This document shows, piece by piece, positions 1 through 7,596 of a stretch of DNA of 13,708 bases. The position numbers were made by a program, and so were the translations under genes. Position 1 is the first letter of the stretch, and each line of letters starts with the position of its first letter. This DNA comes from an uncultured Lachnospiraceae bacterium (lineage in GTDB: Bacteria > Bacillota > Clostridia > Lachnospirales > Lachnospiraceae): positions 1-13,708 of the forward strand of contig CAKQXY010000069.1 in assembly GCA_934292725.1 (NCBI GenBank), read 5' to 3'. Under the pieces are notes generated by a model. It searched no databases. It was given only the letters and a program-made list of their open reading frames with translations, and was not told where the DNA came from.

Positions 1-594
1 GTATAATTCCAATCAAGCAAACCCTTCTTCACATAATACCAGGTTCCTCCATACAGGCAAAGTCCTGTATAATTCCAGTCAAGCAAACCCTTCTTCACAT
101 AATACCAGGTTCCTTCATACAGGCAAAGTCCTGTATAATTCCAATCAAGCAAACCCTTCTTCACATAATACCAGGTTCCTTCATACAGGCAAAGTCCTGT
201 ATAATTCCAATCAAGCAAACCCTTCTTCACATAATACCAGGTTCCTCCATACAGGCAAAGTCCTGTATAATTCCAATCAAGCAAACCCTTCTTCACATAA
301 TACCAGGTTCCACTATACAGACAAAGTCCTGTATAATTCCAGTCAAGAACACCCTGCTTAATATAATACCAAGTTCCATAGTAAAGTACCAGACCAGTAT
401 AAGACTTATCAACTTTTCCTTTCACCACATAATACCATTTATTTTTGATATTTAAAAGATTCGTAAAGGAAGTATTCTGAACACCATTTTTGATATAAAT
501 AAGATCATTTCCGCATTGAACCAAATCAGTATAATTTGAATCAATTTGATTGTTCTTATAATAATACCAACTTCCGTCTGTATTTTGTACCAAA
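1..594 (-). repeat. Tandem 66-bp repeats coding for 22-residue aromatic repeats
   Basis: Nine units of exactly 66 bp begin at 1, 67, 133, 199, 265, 331, 397, 463 and 529. Units 1-4 differ from each other at no more than two positions, and units 1 and 4 are identical. Unit 5 differs from unit 1 at three positions. Units 6-9, nearer the transglutaminase domain, are increasingly divergent. Most variation among the young units falls on one residue before the Thr-Trp-Tyr-Tyr (Gly, Glu or Ser). The array continues beyond the left edge, so its full copy number is unknown. Confidence 0.95.
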
Positions 595-2102
595 CCCTCC
601 TGAACAACTGAAATATTTGATTTATATGCTGTAGTGTTTAAAATCGGATAGCTAAATACACAATTTGCACTAGTCGTCCATTTTCCACTTAGAATATGAG
701 TAGTTCCAAATTTCTTTGTTCCAAATGCTGCTGATGAATATGTTTCTGAACCTACTAAGAAAAAGTCGTACATAATTGTAGACTGATCATCCCACGTAGC
801 ATCTACTGCATACCATACGCCATTTTCCATTTGAACATAATTCCACATATGATATTCTCCACTGTCTGTTACACCAGTAACAAGCACACATGGAATACCA
901 TATTTATTACACTGAAGCTTCATCATCTTTGCATATCCAGCACAAACAGTTTCAATCTTTCCATCACCATCTGCATCATAATATAGACTGTATGGTGTCT
1001 GATAATACGCATTTCCAATATTTTGCTTACTATTTTCATAGCTGACCATACTGCAAATCTTGTCATGAACTGCCTTTACTTTATCATATGTAGTTGCATT
1101 TGCTGGAAGCATAGCATCAATCTGTGATTTTGTTCCATCAAACAATGGATTCACGCTACTTGCTGTAAGTACACCTGTATCCTTAGTAGGTGTTATAGTA
1201 AATGTACTTCCTGCAAGCTCAAGATCTGTTATAATGCTTACTTCGTCTTCCTCAAACCACGGTGTATATACAGTATAACCAATAGTATATTTTGCACCTG
1301 AAAGCCATACTAGCTCTGGATGATCATATGTCAATGCTAAATATGCTGGCGTTACATAACTGCCAAGCCATGCAAAAATTGCCTGCTTTGTTTCTTCTGA
1401 ATATACGGCCTTACCATTAGCCCCCTTTGTTACCTTCTGATTTTCAAAAATCTTTGTCAGGTTCAGCTTCATCTTTGCTGTACTGGCACTATTTTTATTT
1501 GCTTCATAAATCGCATTATAGATACGCTTAGATGTTGCATCAAGCTGATCATAATAGTTTCCAGTTGCTGTACTGATTCCTGCCATTCCTAAATAAATTG
1601 GATTTCTGTCTACTATCATATCAATTGAAAATGTCTTTACAAACTCATCTCCAATTTCATAAATATTAGAATCCATATCTTCATCAGTTGAATCTACAAA
1701 TGCATCAGTTGAGCACTCAGTTGTCTCATCCTCACTACTAGATTCCTGTACCAGTTCTGGCAAATTCTCATTTACTGTTTCCTGAGTCTGTTCTTGCGCA
1801 CTTTCGCTTTCTGCTTCCTGCGTCTGTTCTTGTGTACTTTCGCTTTCTGCTTCCTGCGTCTGTTCTTGTGTACTTTCACTTACTGCTTCTTGTGTCTGTT
1901 CTTCTATACTTTCAGTTATCGTTTCTGATGTCAGTTCTAATATCTCGGAATCAGTACCATTTACTGTTTCTGACAACATTTCCTGACTTAATACTTCCTG
2001 CGTGGTCTGCTCTTCCTGTGCATAAGTCGATGATCCTGCAAGCATCACTAAAGCAGTAAACAACGATGCGGCCCGTTTCAATAATACCTTATTTTTTCTC
2101 AT
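1..2102 (-). CDS. Secreted surface protein with transglutaminase-like domain and 22-residue cell-wall-binding-type repeats (C-terminus outside window)
   Basis: Open from the ATG at 2102-2100 to the window edge: 700 residues are visible, without a stop. A purine-rich AGAGGGAGT lies about 6 bases upstream. Residues 1-28 form a signal peptide (basic start, hydrophobic core, AGSSTYA before QEE). Residues about 66-113 are a Glu/Gln/Ser/Thr-rich linker of 12-residue repeats. A transglutaminase-core fold follows, with a visible Cys-His-Asp triad: C387 in VCAGYAK, H418 in YHMWNYV and D434 in VDATWDD. From about residue 503 on, the protein consists of 22-residue aromatic repeats of the type GTWYYVKKGLLDWNYTGL, similar to choline/glucan-binding repeats. 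The likely role is a cell-wall-attached or secreted protein; whether the domain crosslinks, acts as a protease or is structural cannot be told. Its leader carries a c-di-GMP-I riboswitch. It appears more AT-rich than the central operon. Domain calls are confident, the biological role is not. Confidence 0.9.
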   Translation of the reverse strand, partial: MRKNKVLLKRAASLFTALVMLAGSSTYAQEEQTTQEVLSQEMLSETVNGTDSEILELTSETITESIEEQTQEAVSESTQEQTQEAESESTQEQTQEAESESAQEQTQETVNENLPELVQESSSEDETTECSTDAFVDSTDEDMDSNIYEIGDEFVKTFSIDMIVDRNPIYLGMAGISTATGNYYDQLDATSKRIYNAIYEANKNSASTAKMKLNLTKIFENQKVTKGANGKAVYSEETKQAIFAWLGSYVTPAYLALTYDHPELVWLSGAKYTIGYTVYTPWFEEDEVSIITDLELAGSTFTITPTKDTGVLTASSVNPLFDGTKSQIDAMLPANATTYDKVKAVHDKICSMVSYENSKQNIGNAYYQTPYSLYYDADGDGKIETVCAGYAKMMKLQCNKYGIPCVLVTGVTDSGEYHMWNYVQMENGVWYAVDATWDDQSTIMYDFFLVGSETYSSAAFGTKKFGTTHILSGKWTTSANCVFSYPILNTTAYKSNISVVQEGLVQNTDGSWYYYKNNQIDSNYTDLVQCGNDLIYIKNGVQNTSFTNLLNIKNKWYYVVKGKVDKSYTGLVLYYGTWYYIKQGVLDWNYTGLCLYSGTWYYVKKGLLDWNYTGLCLYGGTWYYVKKGLLDWNYTGLCLYEGTWYYVKKGLLDWNYTGLCLYEGTWYYVKKGLLDWNYTGLCLYGGTWYYVKKGLLDWNY
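1764..1907 (-). repeat. 36-bp repeats coding for a Glu/Gln/Ser/Thr-rich linker
   Basis: Four 36-bp units start at about 1764, 1800, 1836 and 1872. The units at 1800 and 1836 are identical, and the outer two are degenerate. They encode 12-residue units of the type QEQTQEAESEST just after the signal peptide, which would form an extended acidic spacer between the membrane/cell wall and the transglutaminase-like domain. Confidence 0.85.
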
Positions 2103-2152
2103 CCGGTACTCCCTCTTTCTATTGTATCTCTAGACAATTACTTCTTAATACT

Positions 2153-2178
2153 AAAAAATCACAGAGTTTCCCCTGCAA
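2153..2178 (-). terminator. Intrinsic terminator in the riboswitch leader (expression platform)
   Basis: Read leftward, TTGCAGGG and CTCTGTGA can pair over 8 bp (with G-U pairs) around a GAAA loop (2178-2159), followed directly by six T (2158-2153). It lies between the c-di-GMP aptamer and the ORF. A competing hairpin, CTGCAGTT with AATTGCAG (2191-2173), overlaps its 5' arm and also uses bases at the 3' edge of the aptamer. Such mutually exclusive pairing fits a transcription-attenuation switch. If the ligand-bound aptamer disrupts the competing hairpin, c-di-GMP would switch the gene off; this direction is inferred and not certain. Confidence 0.7.
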
Positions 2179-2184
2179 TTTTTA

Positions 2185-2262
2185 ACTGCAGCTGGCTGAC
2201 ATTTTACAGTCCCTATAGCTTTGCGTCACTGCCTTTCGACAGCTTTGCCAAACTATCTTTTT
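2185..2262 (-). ncRNA. c-di-GMP-I (GEMM-I) riboswitch aptamer
   Basis: Read leftward, the segment holds the hallmark GEMM-I core. GGCAAA (about 2250-2245) is followed by a short P2 helix CTGTC/GGCAG capped by a GAAA tetraloop. Next comes GACGCAAAGC (about 2227-2218), then a P3-type arm (AGCT ... CTG ... CAG ... AGCT) ending near 2190. This order and these exact conserved strings match the Vibrio Vc2 aptamer as I know it. The closing P1 helix is not obvious to me, so the outer limits are approximate. It sits between a promoter at 2339-2311 and the surface-protein gene, which fits known c-di-GMP control of clostridial surface and adhesion proteins. Confidence 0.9.
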
Positions 2263-2310
2263 GTGAAAAATCATCAAATGACTCTCCATTGTAACCTATC
2301 TCCATTTTTA

Positions 2311-2339
2311 TTAGTATCACGCATCGTCTGCTCTGTCAA
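2311..2339 (-). promoter_or_regulatory. Promoter of the riboswitch / surface-protein transcript
   Basis: Read leftward, a perfect -35 TTGACA (2339-2334) is separated by 17 bases from TACTAA (2316-2311). The -10 box is imperfect but is preceded by TGA, an extended -10. Transcription would begin near 2304, about 40 bases before the conserved aptamer core, as expected for a leader riboswitch. Confidence 0.65.
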
Positions 2340-2382
2340 TAACTTTCTTCCAGATTATTAATAATATGGCTCTTTTCAGTGC

Positions 2383-2412
2383 TTGACAGGCAATTTAAGC
2401 TTGTCTTATAAT
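2383..2412 (+). promoter_or_regulatory. Sigma-A type promoter of the FAD oxidoreductase gene
   Basis: Both boxes are perfect: TTGACA at 2383-2388 and TATAAT at 2407-2412, with an 18-base spacer. The predicted start near 2419 gives a leader of about 110 bases before the ATG at 2528. The leader has a TTTCAC/GTGAAA inverted pair (2455-2460 and 2490-2495) of unknown meaning. The promoter is divergent from the riboswitch promoter, with the two -35 boxes about 44 bases apart. Confidence 0.8.
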
Positions 2413-2527
2413 AAATTATAATACAAGCGCACACTTCACCAGGGGGCAAAAAAGTTTCACCCTATCTTTCATTATATCATTTTTACCCTGTGAAAGAAAG
2501 TCTTATTTGCGCAGAAATGAGGTTTTT

Positions 2528-3907
2528 ATGAAACATTACGATATTATTATTATCGGTGCTGGTCCTGGCGGTATTTTCTCCGCATACGAACTGGCAACCA
2601 AACGCCCTGATTTAAAAATTGCTGTATTTGAGGCTGGAAATCGTCTTGAGAAAAGAAAGTGCCCAATTGACGGCAAGCGCGTAACAAAATGTATACACTG
2701 CAAAACCTGTGCTATCATGAATGGCTTTGGCGGTGCCGGTGCTTTCTCTGATGGAAAATATAATATTACGAATGAATTTGGCGGCACACTTTACGAGTAC
2801 ATCGGAAAAAACAAAGCAACGGAACTTATGGAATATGTTGATGAAATCAATATGGCCTACGGTGGCGAGGGCACACGCCTATACTCTTCTGCAAATTCCA
2901 GCTTTAAACGTGTCTGTCTGCAGCACAATCTTCACCTTCTTGAGGCATCTGTTCGTCATCTCGGAACAGACAAAAACTACGAAGTTCTAAGTAACCTTTA
3001 TAATTTGTTAAAAGACAAGGTGACATTCTATTTCATGACACCTGTTCAGGATGTTGCGATCATGGACAATGGTGACTATGAGATTATTACAGAGAACGAG
3101 ACATATAAATGTGAGAAATGTATCATCTCCGTTGGTCGAAGCGGAAGTAAATGGATGGAGCAAATCTGCCACAATCTTGAAATTCCGACAAATTCAAGCC
3201 GTGTTGACATTGGTGTTCGCGTAGAACTTCCTGCCGAGGTATTTGCCCCGATAACAGATGAGCTCTATGAAAGTAAGATTGTATATCAGACTGAAAAATA
3301 TCAGGATCGTGTGCGTACCTTCTGCATGAATCCAAAGGGCGCTGTAGTTACAGAAAATACAAATGGTATTATCACAGTAAACGGACACAGCTATGAAAAT
3401 CCTGCTCTTCACACAAAGAATACAAACTTCGCACTGCTTGTTTCCAAACACTTTACCGAACCGTTTAAGGACAGCAATGAATACGGTGAGAGTATAGCTC
3501 GTCTGTCTAACATGCTTGGAGGTGGCGTTATGGTTCAGCGCTTTGGTGATTTGATCCGCGGTCAGAGAAGTAACCCTAAGCGTATCGCAGAGTCCTTCCT
3601 TACACCAACTCTCGATGCTACACCAGGCGATTTAAGCCTTGTAATGCCAAAGCGTATTCTCGATGGCATCATTGAGATGATTTATGCTCTTGACAATATT
3701 GCTCCTGGTACTGCAAACGATGACACACTTCTCTATGGTGTCGAAGTTAAATTTTACAACATGGAAGTTCAGATCGACAATCATCTTGAGACTCGCCACA
3801 AGAATCTCTTTGTAATTGGTGACGGCAGCGGTGTTACCCACTCTCTGTCACATGCATCCGCAAGCGGCATCTACGTTGCACGCCATCTGCTCGGTGAAAT
3901 TGAATAA
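2528..3907 (+). CDS. FAD-dependent oxidoreductase (uncharacterised FAD-dependent dehydrogenase family, COG2509-like)
   Basis: A 459-residue flavoprotein. The Rossmann FAD motif GAGPGG lies at residues 10-15 after a hydrophobic strand. A cysteine cluster C45, C55, C58, C61 comes just before GFGGAGAFSDGK (66-77), the family signature. The C-terminal GDGSGVTHSLSHASASG is the second FAD-contacting segment. The substrate is unknown; members are annotated as NAD(P)/FAD-dependent oxidoreductases. I prefer the ATG at 2528 because TGAGG lies 5 bases upstream and the Rossmann strand follows directly. An in-frame TTG at 2507 would add seven residues but has only a weak ribosome binding site. The gene stands alone between a strong promoter and a shared terminator. 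The cysteine spacing could hold a metal or Fe-S centre, but this is inference. Confidence 0.88.
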   Translation: MKHYDIIIIGAGPGGIFSAYELATKRPDLKIAVFEAGNRLEKRKCPIDGKRVTKCIHCKTCAIMNGFGGAGAFSDGKYNITNEFGGTLYEYIGKNKATELMEYVDEINMAYGGEGTRLYSSANSSFKRVCLQHNLHLLEASVRHLGTDKNYEVLSNLYNLLKDKVTFYFMTPVQDVAIMDNGDYEIITENETYKCEKCIISVGRSGSKWMEQICHNLEIPTNSSRVDIGVRVELPAEVFAPITDELYESKIVYQTEKYQDRVRTFCMNPKGAVVTENTNGIITVNGHSYENPALHTKNTNFALLVSKHFTEPFKDSNEYGESIARLSNMLGGGVMVQRFGDLIRGQRSNPKRIAESFLTPTLDATPGDLSLVMPKRILDGIIEMIYALDNIAPGTANDDTLLYGVEVKFYNMEVQIDNHLETRHKNLFVIGDGSGVTHSLSHASASGIYVARHLLGEIE

Positions 3908-3915
3908 TTAAAGAA

Positions 3916-3954
3916 AAGAGCCTCTGGGGACATGTACTGTCCCCGATGGCTCTT
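3916..3954. terminator. Bidirectional terminator between convergent genes
   Basis: A long hairpin: AAGAGCC (3916-3922) pairs with GGCTCTT (3948-3954), and GGGGACA (3926-3932) with TGTCCCC (3938-3944), with a five-base loop and a small internal bulge. Leftward transcripts get a T-rich tail (TTTTCTTT), which is good for intrinsic termination. The rightward tail (AGTTATTTTC) is weaker. The stop codon of rsmI (3955-3953) lies inside the stem. Confidence 0.85.
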
Positions 3955-4801
3955 AGTTATTTTCTGACTTTAACAATGCCTGATAAATATCTCTTTTGCT
4001 GACACCGCGATCCTTCGCAACCTGCTTCATCGCATCCTTGCGTTTCATATCCTCATACAGCGCCATGTGTTCTTCAATTGTCATTTCCTCCCATGACTGC
4101 TGTTTTTGCTTATTTAAATCCTCTCTGTCAGCTCCCTCAATGATAATTACGCACTCACCTCTCGGCTCCTCTATGTCACGATAATGAGCCAATGCACCGT
4201 CTAGCGTATCTGCATAGACAGTCTCATGCTTTTTAGTAAGCTCCCTGCAGATACGAACCTTTCTTGATCCGAGTGTCTTAAAAAGCTCCTCAAGCGTCTT
4301 TACGAGGTGATGAGGTGCTTCATAAAGAATAATAGTTCTTGTCTCATCCTGTAATTCCTCAAGAATTTGTGCACGCTGCTTTTTATCTGCCGGAAGAAAT
4401 GCCTCAAATGCAAATCTTCTTGTAGATAAACCAGACATAGTAAGTGCGGTTATACATGCAGCAGGGCCAGGAAGAGATGTCACCTTAATCCCCGCCTCAT
4501 AACACTTTTGAACCAGAACCTCACCTGGATCAGAAATACCTGGCGTGCCTGCATCTGTAATGCAGGCAATATTTTTGCCATCCAGCATCAAACTAACCAG
4601 ATATTCAGCCTTATCATATTTGTTATATTCATGATAGCTTGTCATTGGCGTATGAATATCAAAATGATTCAGAAGCTTTTGACTATTTCTTGTATCCTCT
4701 GCTGCAATAAGATCTACTTCTTTTAACGTGCGCAGCACGCGAAATGTGATATCCTCAAGATTTCCAATCGGAGTTGCACACAGATAAAGCATTCCTGCCA
4801 T
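3953..4801 (-). CDS. rsmI: 16S rRNA (cytidine-1402-2'-O)-methyltransferase RsmI
   Basis: A 282-residue SAM-dependent methyltransferase of the tetrapyrrole-methylase fold that 2'-O-methylates C1402 in the 16S rRNA decoding centre. Diagnostic motifs are TPIGNLEDI (10-18), AAEDTR (33-38) and DAGTPGISDPG (83-93), the SAM-binding loop. The length is normal for the family. The start ATG follows GGAAGGAAG; a second ATG three codons later is possible. It is the last gene of the leftward block, 35 bases after the TrmN6-like gene, as in Bacillus where it (yabC) ends the holB-yaaT cluster. The C-terminal region has the helical Lys/Glu-rich tail common in Firmicutes homologues. Confidence 0.96.
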   Translation of the reverse strand: MAGMLYLCATPIGNLEDITFRVLRTLKEVDLIAAEDTRNSQKLLNHFDIHTPMTSYHEYNKYDKAEYLVSLMLDGKNIACITDAGTPGISDPGEVLVQKCYEAGIKVTSLPGPAACITALTMSGLSTRRFAFEAFLPADKKQRAQILEELQDETRTIILYEAPHHLVKTLEELFKTLGSRKVRICRELTKKHETVYADTLDGALAHYRDIEEPRGECVIIIEGADREDLNKQKQQSWEEMTIEEHMALYEDMKRKDAMKQVAKDRGVSKRDIYQALLKSENN

Positions 4802-4836
4802 AACTTTCTTCCTTCCATTTTCATGTTTGTAGCTTT

Positions 4837-5577
4837 TCAGAGTCTTCCGTGAATCATTTTAATCTGTTTGCTCTCTTGTCCATCTTCATCAAACAGTACA
4901 AGAGGCGCCTCGACGCGAATCTGCGTATTGCCGCCACGGATTCCTTCTATCAACACCAGATTAGCCTCCTGCGATGCCTTTGGATGCACCATACAAAGGC
5001 GCCTAGGTGACATTTTATATTGCTTCATCAGACAAATGATATCTCCAAGACGGTATGGCCGGTGCACCATATACATACGTCCTCCAGCCACCAATACATT
5101 CGCACTCTCACGAATCACATCCTCTAAGCTGCATAAAATTTCATGACGCGATACTGCCTTACTGTAATCAGCACCTACAAGGCCGCTTCCACCTGCCATA
5201 TACGGTGGGTTGACTGTGACTACATTAAAAACGCCTTTTCCAAAAAGAGTCTTTGTATTTTTCAAATCACCACAGACGATTGATACCTTATCCTCCAGAT
5301 GATTTAACACCACACTGCGTGATGCCATTTTTGCAACTTCCTCTTGGATCTCCAGACCAGTAAAATGCGATGCCGCTGTCTTTGCCGTCATTAAAATAGG
5401 AACCACACCTGTTCCCGTACAAAAATCCAGCACGCGCTCTCCCTCATAAGCCTTTGCAAACCACGATAGAAGCACTGCATCTACGCCATAGCAGAAGCGC
5501 CCCGGATGCTGAATCAGCATTAGCCCGTTGCGCTCTAAATCGTCTAATCGCTCTCCTGGCTTAAGCTCACTTATCAT
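4837..5577 (-). CDS. tRNA1(Val) (adenine-37-N6)-methyltransferase-like protein (TrmN6/YfiC/YabB family)
   Basis: A 246-residue class I SAM methyltransferase. DFCTGTG (51-57) is the SAM-binding loop and NPPY (123-126) is the catalytic motif of adenine/cytosine N-methyltransferases acting on nucleic acid. The N-terminal segment LKPGERLDDLERNG and GVDAVLLS are typical of the YfiC/YabB group, whose E. coli member makes m6A37 in tRNA-Val. The ORF opens 10 codons earlier (5607), but I prefer the ATG at 5577 because family members begin near this point. It overlaps the ricT stop by 11 bases, suggesting translational coupling. A GIY-YIG gene (yazA), found between yabB and rsmI in Bacillus, is absent here. 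Confidence 0.88.
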   Translation of the reverse strand: MISELKPGERLDDLERNGLMLIQHPGRFCYGVDAVLLSWFAKAYEGERVLDFCTGTGVVPILMTAKTAASHFTGLEIQEEVAKMASRSVVLNHLEDKVSIVCGDLKNTKTLFGKGVFNVVTVNPPYMAGGSGLVGADYSKAVSRHEILCSLEDVIRESANVLVAGGRMYMVHRPYRLGDIICLMKQYKMSPRRLCMVHPKASQEANLVLIEGIRGGNTQIRVEAPLVLFDEDGQESKQIKMIHGRL

Positions 5578-6487
5578 TAAGCTTAGACCTTCCTTCCCTC
5601 TTGTCAAGCCTGTCTAAATCTTCAAGCTCCTTTAATTCTTTATCGGACAGCTGCGTTTTTTCCCTTCTCTTATGAGGACGGAATTTCAGCTGAGAAACCT
5701 TGTATTCACGAATTTCCTTATCATCCTTATTTACGGTAACGATGACTTTCACTTCTTGGCGAAGCACACTTACACTTGAAACCTCTCCCTTTAGTCCGTC
5801 ATCTGTTGTCACATAATCACCGACACTCGGAAGCTTACTGTTTAAATACTCGTATGTCTCCTCCTCGTTCTTTAAACAACACATCAATCGTCCGCAGACG
5901 CCAGAAATTTTCACAGGATTTAAAGACAGATTTTGCTCCTTTGCCATCTTGATAGAAACTGGTGCAAATTCAGATAAATATGAATTACAGCACAACGGTC
6001 TTCCGCAGCTGCCGATTCCGCCGATAATCTTTGCCTCATCACGCACACCAATCTGACGAAGTTCAATTCGGGTACGAAATACCGATGCCAAATCCTTTAC
6101 AAGCTCACGAAAATCAACTCTTCCGTCTGCCGTAAAGTAAAAAAGAACCTTATTATTGTCAAACGTATACTCTGCATCAATAAGCTTCATATCAAGACCA
6201 TGCTTTGCGATTTTTTCCTGACAGATCTTAAATGCATCCTTTTCCTTCTGTCTGTTTTCATCTGCAACTGCATCGTCTTGTGGTGTAGCAATACGAATTA
6301 CTGGCTTTAACGGCTGAAACACCTTCTCTTCATCCATATCCTTCACGCCAAGCACAACGTAGCCATACTCAACTCCTCTTGCTGTCTCTACAATAACATG
6401 CATTCCCGTTGTAATATCCATATCAAGTGGATTAAAATAATACACCTTTCCGGCTCTGCGGAAACGCACACCGATGACCTTTATCAT
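5567..6487 (-). CDS. ricT: PSP1-domain Fe-S protein RicT (YaaT)
   Basis: A 306-residue PSP1 C-terminal-domain protein. The cysteines C161, C166, C167 and C198, C203, C204 (CGRPLCC and CGRLMCC) match those of Bacillus RicT, which with RicA (YmcA) and RicF (YlbF) forms a complex carrying [4Fe-4S] clusters. That complex is required for RNase Y specificity, sporulation, competence and biofilm. The region before the cysteines has the conserved AKIIGGIGSCGRPLCC context. The acidic/basic C-terminus (after about residue 270) is low complexity. It lies 18 bases after holB, the usual neighbour. RicA and RicF are not in the window, so presence of the full complex is unknown. Confidence 0.93.
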   Translation of the reverse strand: MIKVIGVRFRRAGKVYYFNPLDMDITTGMHVIVETARGVEYGYVVLGVKDMDEEKVFQPLKPVIRIATPQDDAVADENRQKEKDAFKICQEKIAKHGLDMKLIDAEYTFDNNKVLFYFTADGRVDFRELVKDLASVFRTRIELRQIGVRDEAKIIGGIGSCGRPLCCNSYLSEFAPVSIKMAKEQNLSLNPVKISGVCGRLMCCLKNEEETYEYLNSKLPSVGDYVTTDDGLKGEVSSVSVLRQEVKVIVTVNKDDKEIREYKVSQLKFRPHKRREKTQLSDKELKELEDLDRLDKREGRSKLNDK

Positions 6488-6505
6488 AATTTTTCCAAAC
6501 CTTTC

Positions 6506-7507
6506 CTATTTCTGGCACTCTCTGATCGTCAGCCACAAAAGCTCCAGCGTAAGCTGGAAATTTACATTTGCGTCCAATCTGGCTGACGCGGTATTTATGG
6601 CCTCCAAAATGCGATTAATTTCATTATAACCACATGTCTGGGCAACCTTACTGATTGCACTGTACTCCTCTGCAAAGATCAGAAGATTCGGATCTCTCGT
6701 TGCCTTAAAGATCAAAATATCCCGATACCACATCTGCATAAAGCCAAAGCAGTCCTTAATACTCATTTTATATTCCTCAAGCTTTGCAATACTTTCAAGC
6801 AGCTCTGAAAATGGCATCTTAGAGGCTGTCTTTAATAATAGCATAATCGTCTGAATCATTGAAATAAAATCATCCGACTGTGCCAGCTTCAATCCCTTTC
6901 CAATATTTCCCTGTGAGAATTTTTCAAGCGTTGGAATCTTATCCTCATCCACACCTTTTTCTCTCATATACGAAATAAATGCTTCTGACTCAACTGGCTT
7001 CATATTGAGTACAATGCTTCTTGAGAGAATTGTTTCAAGCATTGCTGCTGCATTTGTTGTAAGCAATAAAATAATACCATAAGCCGGAGGCTCCTCTATT
7101 GTCTTTAAAAGAGCATTCTGTGCCTGAACAGACAGTTTTTGCGCCTCGTCTACAATATAAATCTTGTATGGACTGCAATATGGCTTAATTTGGATATCTC
7201 CGATAATCTGAGTTCTGACGTCATCTACACCGATTACCGTTGGCTTCTCATGACCTGGAAAAATTACATCAGGATGATTACCGCTCAAAAATTGTGTACA
7301 TGAATGGCACACACCGCACGGTCTGTTGGCAGGTTCTGCCTGACACTCCAATGTCTGTGCAAATGCCTTCGCCGCCGTCATCTTTCCCAGACCATCCTCG
7401 CCGCTTATGACATAGCAGTGTGATACCTTCCCGGAAGAGATTGCATGTAAAAAATGTTCCTTTATCTGTTCATTTCCGATTAATTCTGAAAAACCGCCTG
7501 CATGCAT
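6506..7507 (-). CDS. holB: DNA polymerase III subunit delta' (clamp-loader AAA+ protein)
   Basis: The delta' subunit of the sliding-clamp loader. With the ATG at 7507 it has 333 residues: Walker A-type loop GEDGLGKMT (36-44), zinc module C55, C64, C67, C70, Walker B KIYIVDEAQ (115-123), and the arginine-finger motif at 162-164, here SRS rather than SRC. The open frame continues to an ATG at 7564. I prefer 7507 because GGGAGG lies 10 bases upstream, GGFSELIGNEQ then falls at the normal N-terminus, and a promoter at 7595-7567 would start transcription at or after the 7564 ATG. It follows the guanylate-kinase-like gene by about 90 bases and precedes ricT, as in Bacillus. Confidence 0.95.
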   Translation of the reverse strand: MHAGGFSELIGNEQIKEHFLHAISSGKVSHCYVISGEDGLGKMTAAKAFAQTLECQAEPANRPCGVCHSCTQFLSGNHPDVIFPGHEKPTVIGVDDVRTQIIGDIQIKPYCSPYKIYIVDEAQKLSVQAQNALLKTIEEPPAYGIILLLTTNAAAMLETILSRSIVLNMKPVESEAFISYMREKGVDEDKIPTLEKFSQGNIGKGLKLAQSDDFISMIQTIMLLLKTASKMPFSELLESIAKLEEYKMSIKDCFGFMQMWYRDILIFKATRDPNLLIFAEEYSAISKVAQTCGYNEINRILEAINTASARLDANVNFQLTLELLWLTIRECQK

Positions 7508-7566
7508 ATCAAAATCGCCTCCCATCTTATCGTAACGATCCATTTTTCTGTTTATGAACTGCATTT

Positions 7567-7595
7567 ATCATAGCACAACTTTAATAAATAGTCTA
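7567..7595 (-). promoter_or_regulatory. Probable internal promoter before holB
   Basis: Read leftward, TAGACT (7595-7590, 4 of 6 consensus) lies 17 bases before TATGAT (7572-7567, 5 of 6), which is preceded by TGC, an extended -10. The -35 box begins just after the stop codon of the guanylate-kinase-like gene. The expected start near 7560 supports the downstream holB start codon. Confidence 0.55.
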
Positions 7596-7596
7596 G

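Larger units (their letters stand above)
2103..2506. other. Divergent intergenic region (404 bp)
   Basis: The largest gene-free stretch of the window. It holds, from left to right, the ribosome binding site of the surface protein, a leader terminator, a c-di-GMP-I aptamer and its promoter (all read leftward), then the rightward TTGACA/TATAAT promoter of the oxidoreductase and its untranslated leader. No small ORF with a convincing ribosome binding site was seen. Confidence 0.85.

Noticed and set aside
1..396. The 66-bp direct repeats as a CRISPR array.
   Set aside because: There are no unique spacers; the repeats are contiguous, in frame, and encode aromatic 22-residue protein repeats.
1832..2059. 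A 75-codon + strand frame rich in Leu/Val/Phe that looks like a membrane peptide.
   Set aside because: It is the reverse-strand shadow of the 36-bp linker repeats of the surface protein; it has no ribosome binding site and its periodicity comes from those repeats.
3916..3954. The long inverted repeat as an insertion-sequence end or mobile repeat.
   Set aside because: No transposase or target duplication is nearby; its position between convergent genes with a T-rich tail fits a terminator.
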